Shown: positions 11,965 through 19,015 of the stretch, one piece after another | Layout of the letters: each line of letters starts with the position of its first letter | Numbering within the stretch: the stretch's first letter is position 1 | From: Phanerodontia chrysosporium | Taxonomy: Eukaryota > Basidiomycota > Agaricomycetes > Polyporales > Phanerochaetaceae | Assembly: GCA_001910725.1 (NCBI GenBank) | Contig: MJGA01000014.1 | Span: forward strand, 124,001 to 188,000 | Length of the DNA: 64,000 nt | Direction of reading: 5' to 3' | Translations under genes and position numbers: made by a program | Notes under the pieces: generated by a model | What the model saw: only the letters and a program-made list of their open reading frames with translations | Told to the model about the DNA's origin: nothing | The model's database searches: none

Positions 11965-12160
11965 GCACCTCGCACGAAAGTAAGCCGTGCGTTTCTTACT
12001 CGTCGTCTTATTCTCTTCCCGCTTCCGCTCTCCTCTTCGTCGTTATATATCGTCCTGCGCTTTCAAACCCGTACACATCCTCATGACTTCCTCTCTCATG
12101 TGATGCCCCGCATGCTCTTCGATTTATATTGCCATGCTCCGTCGCGACAAATTCTTAGTT

Positions 12161-12290
12161 TTGCCTCCATTCGAGCTCAACGCCGGGGTCTGTTTGCATC
12201 CGTCGGAGCTCGACGTTCCCGTGTTCCTTTGCCTCCTTTCAAGCTCAACATGTTGGTCTGCATCCGTCGGAGCTCGACGTCCCCGTGTCC
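12161..12290 (+). repeat. Tandem duplication (~68 + 62 bp) in the Helitron leader
   Basis: Two diverged copies, 12161-12228 and 12229-12290, each begin TTGCCTCC and contain CATCCGTCGGAGCTCGACGT. They lie between a TATATA motif (about 12043) and the accessory-ORF ATG at 12370, so they belong to the promoter or 5' UTR of the Helitron. Confidence 0.7.
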
Positions 12291-12369
12291 TCTCACATTA
12301 TCAGTGCTCGCGAGTGGGTACGTATTTTTTCTTATTCTTGACCGCTTTTCCAGTCTGCGCACTTATTCC

Positions 12370-13449
12370 ATGGCTACTTCCATCCCCCAGTCGTGCATCG
12401 TGTTCGGCAACTTCGCCCTCGCCAGCGGTCGTCGCACTCAGACTGGCTCGGCATGGTATAATCATTACCATACTTCTCTCCAGACGACAACCGATGGCGC
12501 CGCCTTGCAGGCTCAACTTCGTGTCTACAGCGGTGACAAGAGCGACCAGCCGCTTGCAGATGACACCGTCGTTTTCATCGTTGCACGCGCCTACCTTCCT
12601 CTGCGCAATAACGGTCCTGCTTTACTCGAAGCATTTCACTGCTACCCGTACCCTGGCGATGCTTCCGACTCTGCGTACGACGAACAGTTACCCGACATTC
12701 CCGTTTTCATGTCGGCGTTGGGTATTGTTCGAGACTGTCGCAACGCTGAGCCGCAAGATAACAACAAACGAATCAGCGTGGAGGTTGGAGAGTGGGTTCG
12801 TGAGGAGAGAAGGAGTTTCGTCGTCGAGTGCGTCGCTTATTTTCTTCTTTCAACCTACTTCTCACCGTGCTAGGACAGGGCTAAACTGAGCTGTAGAACG
12901 TCGCGATGGACACGCTTTCGACTGCCCGCCAAACAGTCCATCGTTTCGATGTACGGCACCTGCTGCGCACTGCGCGGGGACGGCGTTATGATTATCGACC
13001 TTGAGAACATCACTACGAACGCTCTGCCTGCCCCTCTCGCAGATTCCACCGGGACAACCATTGGTCCTGGCCCTCCGCCTGCCACTCCGACTGCGAAAAA
13101 GCGCAAGTATAACGCCTTTGCCTCTGCTTCGTATGTGCTGTTCGTTTTACTGCGCTTCGCAGTCTTCTTTTAATCTCGCTTCTTTAGGAATGTTCATGCC
13201 ACGCCCGATCCAAGCCGTTCCCCTGTGACTACTGGCTCAGGTGACCGTTTGGAGGATCCGGTTGCGTCCTCAAGCACGTCTCTCGCACGCGCCCCTGTTG
13301 CACAGCTCACAGACCAAGACCACGCCCTCGATGCCTCTTTCTCATCTCCGACCTCGATGACCGTCAGCGACGCTACTCGCGCAAATGAAGACGAACGGAT
13401 CCCTGGAGACAGTAACGGTAAAGCCGCGGGTAAGCGCAGAGCACGTTAG
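12370..13449 (+). CDS. Helitron accessory protein, 317 aa, unknown function
   Basis: Three exons (12370-12827, 12897-13130, 13188-13449) with introns of 69 and 57 bp give an uninterrupted 317-residue frame from the ATG to TAG. The first exon starts MATSIPQSCIVFGNFALASG and is a compact alpha/beta or OB-like segment with many aromatic residues. The second contains KQSIVSMYGTCC and IDLENITTNALP; the last is Ser/Thr-rich and ends with a basic GKRRAR, a likely nuclear signal. It precedes the Rep/helicase gene on the same strand. An OB-fold, RPA-like single-strand DNA role would suit a rolling-circle element but is inference; no family was recognised from the sequence. Confidence 0.6.
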
Positions 13450-13549
13450 GGTGACTTTCGTGCGCCTGGTCTTTACTTTACCTTCCGCTCATGTACCCTT
13501 TTTGTATTTGTATCCGTGAATCAATGTCGTGTGTTTACTCCCGTTTCTT

Positions 13550-14442
13550 ATGAGAGATGTCGTCGTCGTGTGGCCCTCTGCAGCCTTCCCGTCATGCCCT
13601 CCTTTGCCCATCGCTGTCTTCGATACCTGCACTCTGTGTGGTCGGTGCTCTGTTGCTATCGGTGAGCGTCCTTCTTCTAAGCTAATGCTCATTCACCCGT
13701 TCGGTGAGTTTGCTATGGTCGTGCTGACTAAAATCTCCACTGCAGCGCGGCATCGACCACTGACACCATTGTCACGATTGCGCCTGAGCCCGACAGTTCT
13801 CGACTTCCGGCCGACCATCCTGACTTCTTTCTCACGTTTACGTGCAACACTCAGTCTCGTGGCGTTCATCATGTGCACTGCACGTACGGGGCCAATCTCT
13901 CCGCTGGCTCCACAAGTTTTTGCCGTGCTGTCCGCGCTACAGACCTGTTGTCAGAAATAGTACTTACCGCTACTTCAGACCACAACCGACAGCTTTTCGA
14001 CACACAGCTCGATGCCCTCCTTGCAGAGTATTTCGTCTTAATCGCGAGAGAACGTTCCGAGCTCATCGTCGACGACAGTGCGCGCTATAGGCGCTTCCTA
14101 GCTTTGCTCTCTGTGTTCTCTCACTCATGTTCGATGCCTTTATACGTTTTCCTTTCTCAAGTAATCTCAATGGATAGTGCTCTCTTCAACATCCTCCTCA
14201 TACTGTGTGATCATGCGTTGGACTCGGTGTGCTTCAGTCTCAAACAGACCGAAAGAGGACGTGTCATCGTCTTTCATCCTGCCGTCATCCCCCACGCTGG
14301 TCGTTCTCCGTGAGTCTGCCTAGCTTGATTATTATATCTTACCAGCTAAGTGGTACAACACGTATGGAGTACTGCATCAGTGCTATGGACGACGTTGATA
14401 CTGCCGTACAGCCTGCACCGCACTGCTGGGTCGTCACACCGC
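13550..14442 (+). pseudogene. 5' coding exons of the Helitron Rep/helicase gene (exon structure unresolved)
   Basis: A coding segment runs from about 13745 (after a CTGCAG acceptor) through FFLTFTCNTQSRG, HVHCTYGANLSAGSTSFCRA and a long helical stretch to about 14105. After further small introns the frame reaches PHCWVVTP at the first retrotransposon junction (14442). Across that insertion it continues as LHPVLLTWGGRR, then a CPYC...CCG Cys pair typical of the Helitron N-terminal region. The start codon and upstream exons could not be fixed; one candidate ATG is at 13593. Confidence 0.5.
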
Positions 14443-14459
14443 TGTCACAGTTTTTCGTC

Positions 14460-14479
14460 TTAACCCTTAGGGTTAGGGG
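14460..14479 (+). promoter_or_regulatory. Telomere-like motif in the LTR U3
   Basis: TTAACCCTTAGGGTTAGGGG holds two TTAGGG units on one strand and an inverted AACCC half. The same motif is in all four LTRs. It could be bound by telomere-repeat proteins of the Rap1/Taz1/Tbf1 type; that is inference. Confidence 0.5.
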
Positions 14480-14556
14480 CAGCAGGTGACAGAAGCGATT
14501 ACTCCGAACTGTGACATGCAGAAGCGCTGGAGTGACAGCCCTAGGCTCGGGGCTGG

Positions 14557-14592
14557 TCACGTGATACGGCGGTCACGTGATGCGCACACGTG
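14557..14592 (+). promoter_or_regulatory. E-box cluster (two TCACGTGA palindromes and one CACGTG)
   Basis: TCACGTGA at 14557-14564 and 14573-14580, exactly 16 bp apart, and CACGTG at 14587-14592. Such sites bind bHLH factors, including SREBP, Cbf1 and Pho4 types. Fission-yeast Tf2 elements are known to be activated by the SREBP Sre1, so a similar stress control is a reasonable guess. The same cluster is in the 5' LTR of the minus-strand element (31586-31621). Confidence 0.6.
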
Positions 14593-14860
14593 CGGTATCC
14601 CAGGGTCACATGGTCGAAGGTCTAGAAGCAGGCAAGGGTCTGGAAGCGCCAAGACACTCCGGAATGGACTAGAAAGCCCTGGAGGTCTCTGGACAGGTCC
14701 GGACAGTGCTGGAACGTTCTGGAGGTTTCTGGGACATCGTAGGAACATTTAGGAACGTGTAGGAGAATGTAGGAATGCCTGTAGGGCACTAGCCAATAGC
14801 GTAGTAGGTATTAGATAGCTAGGACCCTGAACACCGGTCCCTGGGGACCTGGTGCACATG

Positions 14861-14868
14861 TATATAAA
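14861..14868 (+). promoter_or_regulatory. TATA box of the plus-strand chromovirus
   Basis: TATATAAA lies 33 bp before the AGCTTCAATCT at 14894, which is the sequence complementary to the primer site. That spacing supports 14894 as the RNA 5' end. Confidence 0.75.
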
Positions 14869-15044
14869 CCCTGAGGGCTGGGGGTGCCTCCCCAGCTTCA
14901 ATCTCATCGCATCTCACCTCTCTAGTCTCTATACCTCGTCTTCAAGCTTGGCTACACCCCTTGTAGTCCAAGTAAACCTTTGCCAGTGAGTATTGCTGGT
15001 TGGTTTGGTGTATAGGCGCTAGGGCAGCGCATTTTTGTGATAGA

Positions 15045-15055
15045 AGATTGAAGCT
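15045..15055 (+). other. Self-primer binding site of the chromovirus
   Basis: AGATTGAAGCT, starting 2 bases after the 5' LTR, is the exact reverse complement of 14894-14904 (AGCTTCAATCT), the predicted first 11 nt of the RNA. Tf1/sushi-type elements prime reverse transcription by folding the RNA 5' end onto this site instead of using a tRNA. No tRNA-like 18-mer site is apparent. Confidence 0.8.
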
Positions 15056-15351
15056 AGCCAACCTAATCCACCTTTGGTGGCCTAGGTTATTGCTTTGGGT
15101 TCTGGGGGCTTGTTTGAACAAGTGCTTTTGCGCTTTGTTCAGTTTTCTGCCGATCCACAGGCGTAAGTGGGCACTATAGTACCTTTTTAGGTACAGACAG
15201 GGGAACGTGGTGTAACCCACCTCAGAGGGCTTTGCCTGCGGACGAGTAACCCCTGTTGTAGTGCTGGACTAAGGGTGTAATACCCTGTCCAACCAGTTTT
15301 AGCTGCGTGGCGTGGAAACCCGCAGTAATACCCCTTTCTCTTCGTTGAGGG

Positions 15352-16164
15352 TTGGCGGGCAGGAAAGCCTTGCGCTTTGCCTGTGTGGAGAAGTTTTATG
15401 GCTTGTGTACACAGGCTGACCCGTGTTTACTAGTGCCTAAAGCTGCTAGGAACCGTTTTGTCCTTGCTAAGGACGAGAGCTCTGGCAAACCCTTGCTTGA
15501 GCGCATCAAGATCTCGAACCTTCACCGCTTCAAAGACGTTGGGAAGCCGCGCCCTGCGTACAAACCTCGCACTACACCCTACACCCCTGTCCCTGGTCGT
15601 CGTGAAAGGCTTGCTCGTGAAGCAGACTTGAACGACTTCAAGCACCAGCTTCAGCTCGAAGACTATCGCAACGAACAGCGCAAGCGCCGCCTACTCGATC
15701 GCATCGCGAACGCCCCTCCCCCTCTACCCCTCATCGAACGTATTGAACCTCCCCCTACTCCCCCTATCGAAGTCAAACCCATTCCCAAAGACCTTCGCTT
15801 TCACACCAACACTCAGGTCCATCAGCTGCGCGACTACGGACGAAAGTTCAACGGCGCCCTTAACCACTTGGGTCCGTTCTTTCAGAAGCTAGACGAGCAG
15901 CGTTTTCGAGTTGGGTTGACTGAACACGAGCTCTACACCTTGGGCTTGTTCAAGGAGAGGTTCGACAACATTCGCAAACACCTTCAGACCATCGTCGAGA
16001 CGAAGGAGTACACCACGAGGGAGTGGAAGAAGATTTCGAGGGATTTGAAGAAGGCAGGCGCACATAGCTTCGCTGAGCTTAAGCCACGCTTCGCTGAGCA
16101 TTGCAGGGAGCTGATTCAGGAGTTGGGTGAAGATTGGTTGTTTTTGGAGAAGAACCTCGATTAG
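15352..16164 (+). CDS. ORF1 of the chromovirus: 270 codons with no methionine, upstream of gag
   Basis: An open frame follows a TGA at 15346-15348 and runs to TAG at 16162-16164, 30 bp before the gag ATG. It has no ATG codon in frame, so any start must be non-AUG; the first candidate is TTG at 15352, with G at -3 and +4. The product would be basic and Pro-rich in the middle (PPPLPLIERIEPPPTP) with a helical C-terminal half (LYTLGLFKERFDNIRKHL). Codon use looks coding. The minus-strand copy has the same ORF with one base missing in a C run. The function is unknown; it may be an extra structural protein or a leader ORF governing gag translation. Confidence 0.6.
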   Translation: MAGRKALRFACVEKFYGLCTQADPCLLVPKAARNRFVLAKDESSGKPLLERIKISNLHRFKDVGKPRPAYKPRTTPYTPVPGRRERLAREADLNDFKHQLQLEDYRNEQRKRRLLDRIANAPPPLPLIERIEPPPTPPIEVKPIPKDLRFHTNTQVHQLRDYGRKFNGALNHLGPFFQKLDEQRFRVGLTEHELYTLGLFKERFDNIRKHLQTIVETKEYTTREWKKISRDLKKAGAHSFAELKPRFAEHCRELIQELGEDWLFLEKNLD

Positions 16165-16193
16165 TTTTTGTATCTGCGCGTTTTTGAATCAAG

Positions 16194-17774
16194 ATGTCGC
16201 TCAATCCAAATCCTGTTGACTTTGGTTTGCGTTCTGCTGCGAGTTCAAGTGGTACGGACCCTTGGGGAGCGTTAGAACTCGGCTCTATGGCTGAGGGAGG
16301 CCCTACCCCAGTTTTGGCCGCTGCGCCGCTTTCGACCTCTTACGAAGAGTACAGCCAGTCATGGGTACAAGCCGCTCAGGAAGGACTGACTCCTGGCGAC
16401 TTCAAGGCCCTCGTTGACAGCCTGGGTAACTGGGTAAAGGCTGAGATAGCTCAAGTAAGGTCGGAAATGGGTTCAGAAGTCCTTCGCTTGAAGGAAGCCC
16501 TTCGCAAACGCAAAACCGAGGCCAAGACACTTCAGGAGCAGATAGACACTCTTGAGCAGACTAGACAGCACTTGTCTGCGCAGATAGCAGAGGCTCAGAA
16601 CCAAAATCGCGTTTTGCAGAACGCTATGCAGGTGCTGAAGCAGGAGAACGAGAGCTTGAAAGTGTTGGTTCAGCAAGGCACTAGTGGAGGCAACATTGGG
16701 TTGTCTCAGTCTTTGTTCCCTACCATGAAGGAGCCTGACACCTTTAATGGTGATAAGGCTAGCAAGCTGGATGACTGGCTCGAGTCGATGGCACTCTGGT
16801 TGCGCCACCGTGGCGTAATGGACGACGAAAAGAAGATAGAGACGGCGATGACTTACCTGCGAGGTTCAGCAAAGAAGGTCATGCAAGAGTACTTCGACAA
16901 GGTGGCAGACTCAAAGCCCCTTGGTACTTGGACCAACTTTGTGAACGAACTCCAGAAAGGATTCCAACAGACCGACAAGAAGGACAGGGCAAGGGCAGAG
17001 TTTGAGCAGCTTGTCAGCAAGAAAGGAACGAACGAGAAGACTTTCAATGAGTTTGCTGCTCGTTTCCGTTCGCTGGCTCGCCAAACTGGCTTCTCCAACG
17101 AGGAACTGTTGGTCAAAGCCTATGCCCATACCCCTCGTGCCGCCGCCGATGTACTGGCAGCCCGTGGTCGTGCTCAGTGGGCTACGACCTGGGATGGTTG
17201 GTTGAAGGATGTTCAGGAGATTCTGCAGGATCAACGTCTCTTGACGGGCACCGTACTCTCTGGACAGCCTCAGTCGTCGAAAGACCCTGACGCTATGGAT
17301 GTCGACGCCTTGAAGAAGGGCTCAGCCCAGGGTAAAGGCAAGACAGCCAAAGTTCAGAAGGTTGCCATGTCGTTCGAGGAGGCGAAGAAGAAAGGCTGCT
17401 GCGCTCAGTGTGGAGGCAAAGGCCACATCGCCAAGGAGTGTCCATCGAAGAAGAACAACTCAGGTTCTTCGACGTCGTCGAGTAAAACCACCAATGCACC
17501 GGTGGCCAGTTCATCAAAGGCTTCGTCTTCAAAGGGAAAGGAGAAGGATAAGGGCTCTCGCCACACAAAGAACAGTGTGCGCGAGGTGTACGCCAGCGAC
17601 TCGGAGAGATTCCAGGAGGTAGCCTCTGACGAGGAGTCGAGCTCGGATAGCTCAGAAGAAGAAGATACCCCCAAGACCAAGCAAAAGAAGAAGTCGTCTT
17701 CGAAGGAGAAGGCGCAGAAGATTAACCGCGTGGTATTCTCAGACGATGAGGATTTCCTGCAGGGACCGATGTAG
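16194..17774 (+). CDS. gag: Gag (capsid/nucleocapsid) of the plus-strand chromovirus
   Basis: 526 residues from ATG at 16194. The N-terminal part is Ser/Ala-rich, followed by a coiled coil (about residues 75-160; ALRKRKTEAKTLQEQIDTLE). The central retrotransposon gag domain follows (LDDWLESMALWLRHRGV, AMTYLRGSAKKVM, EFAARFRSLARQTGF). A CCHC zinc knuckle, CAQCGGKGHIAKEC, sits at about residues 403-416, and the tail is Ser/Asp/Glu- and Lys-rich. Its ATG is the first or second in the predicted transcript. The stop overlaps the protease frame by 25 nt in the -1 frame. Nearly identical to the gag at 28405-29985. Confidence 0.95.
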   Translation: MSLNPNPVDFGLRSAASSSGTDPWGALELGSMAEGGPTPVLAAAPLSTSYEEYSQSWVQAAQEGLTPGDFKALVDSLGNWVKAEIAQVRSEMGSEVLRLKEALRKRKTEAKTLQEQIDTLEQTRQHLSAQIAEAQNQNRVLQNAMQVLKQENESLKVLVQQGTSGGNIGLSQSLFPTMKEPDTFNGDKASKLDDWLESMALWLRHRGVMDDEKKIETAMTYLRGSAKKVMQEYFDKVADSKPLGTWTNFVNELQKGFQQTDKKDRARAEFEQLVSKKGTNEKTFNEFAARFRSLARQTGFSNEELLVKAYAHTPRAAADVLAARGRAQWATTWDGWLKDVQEILQDQRLLTGTVLSGQPQSSKDPDAMDVDALKKGSAQGKGKTAKVQKVAMSFEEAKKKGCCAQCGGKGHIAKECPSKKNNSGSSTSSSKTTNAPVASSSKASSSKGKEKDKGSRHTKNSVREVYASDSERFQEVASDEESSSDSSEEEDTPKTKQKKKSSSKEKAQKINRVVFSDDEDFLQGPM

Positions 17775-18208
17775 AGTCTGCGACATCTGGTCCGTTTTTA
17801 GATTTCCTTTACCCTCCCGACTCAGTAGAATGTATTAAATCAGTTTTGGAATCGAGAAAAGTCTCTAGTTTGCCCTCTAAATCGAGCTTTATCGTTCCAG
17901 TAACTTTGAGTCAGGGTAAGGAAATCAGAGTGCAGACTACCGCGCTGGTTGATTCAGGGGCCTATGCTGTGTTCATTAGCCATCGCTTCGTCAAGAAGCA
18001 TAAGCTGAAGACGAACCAGCTGGCCAGGGAGATACGCGTTTACAACGCAGATGGCTCCAGGAACAAGTGTGGCAGTATTGAGGAATACGCTTGGCTCGAC
18101 GTAGCCGTAGGGGACCATATCTCCAGACAAGCATGCCTCATTACAGATCTGGGTGGAAAGGACGTTTCCTCGGCCTTAGCTGCTCGAAGAAGTCTAGTCA
18201 AAGAGTAG
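17750..18208 (+). CDS. pol: Retropepsin (protease) region of the plus-strand chromovirus
   Basis: The frame opens after a TGA at 17747-17749 in the -1 frame relative to gag, overlaps gag by 25 nt and has no ATG near its beginning. ALVDSGAYAVFISHRFVKK is the aspartic protease active site (DSG) and flap-proximal segment. After the shared GGKD at about 18160 the sequence leaves the intact copy: the conserved LGFSYLKKHNPR segment is replaced by a diverged stretch ending in TAG at 18206-18208. The protein is therefore a C-terminally altered protease domain only. No canonical X-XXY-YYZ slippery heptamer was found in the overlap. Confidence 0.8.
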   Translation, partial: GFPAGTDVESATSGPFLDFLYPPDSVECIKSVLESRKVSSLPSKSSFIVPVTLSQGKEIRVQTTALVDSGAYAVFISHRFVKKHKLKTNQLAREIRVYNADGSRNKCGSIEEYAWLDVAVGDHISRQACLITDLGGKDVSSALAARRSLVKE

Positions 18209-19015
18209 ACTGGGATGAGCATGGGCAGCATAAGCAGAACTCGAAGAACTAATGAACTAGGACTTCGAGGAGGAAAGAGCAGAGCTTAGGCTCTAACTGT
18301 CGCTTACACCACCCCAGATTGGCCACAGTTTTCGGCAGTTGAACTGCCAGAAGGGAGGAATCAAGGATTCCAGCGTTGTGCCCCTCAGTTTCGGCTATCT
18401 GACAGAACTTTGGAGCCTCTTAACTATTGAGGACCAAAGTAGGGCAAGTACTACTACTCAGAATGCCCAGTATTGTGCCATTCATTTGACGAGTTAGTCA
18501 GATAGTGCAGGTCCCTAGGCACCGAGGTACTGGTACCTTTGGGGAGGGCTCCACAACTTAGCTTCGGGGTACTGAAGCAGAAGTTTTCGGTTGCTTGCCG
18601 AGCAAGTGACAGGGCAGTGTCTCTCAGCCTGAAGATGTTTGCAACACCTAGTTGAAGTTAGCATTCAGGGCATAATCCCAGATACTTCAGGGTGTTGAGA
18701 GTGACTGCAGCAGTTGGGTCAAAAGGGCTTTTTACCTATATTGGCTATGCATAGACTCTTGGAGTCAGCCTACACACATTGGAATTGGACGCACTAGCCT
18801 GAGAAGGGGCTGATCCTATGTCCAGGAGGCCATATCCTGAATTGGGGGTAGATTGCCATAATCGTGGAAACTACATTGAGAAGCCAGAATCTTCCACGAT
18901 ACGAGCCCAAGGCAATCTGGCCATTCAGTGATAAGGGACACTAGCAAGAGGCTAGCAGAAGGATCAATACAAGCCCAGTTGGATGACAGAGTCATCAAGT
19001 GTTATGGACCACGAG
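18164..19015 (+). pseudogene. Decayed ~850-bp remnant replacing RT/RNase H
   Basis: The left flank (to about 18163) and right flank (from about 19016) are nearly identical to the intact element. Between them, 850 bp replace about 1860 bp. Both edges still align at low identity with the intact copy (for example GAATTGGGGGTAGATTG near 18838 matches the RNase H-integrase linker), but stops occur in all frames and the RT YLDD region is missing. It looks like a segment from an old, degenerate relative joined by template switching. Confidence 0.7.

Larger units (their letters stand above)
14443..15042 (+). repeat. 5' LTR of the plus-strand chromovirus
   Basis: 600 bp, beginning TGTCACAGTT and ending TTTTTGTGATA. 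The first 10 bases recur inverted at 14507-14516 (AACTGTGACA). It contains a telomere-like palindrome (14460-14479), an E-box cluster (14557-14592), repeated CTGGA/GTAGGA words with a GAACGTTC heat-shock-like dyad, and TATATAAA (14861-14868). The predicted RNA start is near 14894. Confidence 0.95.

Noticed and set aside
14460..14479. Internal telomere repeat array
   Set aside because: Only two TTAGGG units, as part of the LTR and present in every LTR copy; not a telomere relic.
15045..15075. Conventional tRNA primer binding site
   Set aside because: No TGG-starting 12-18 nt site is seen after the LTR; the exact complementarity to the RNA 5' end explains priming better.
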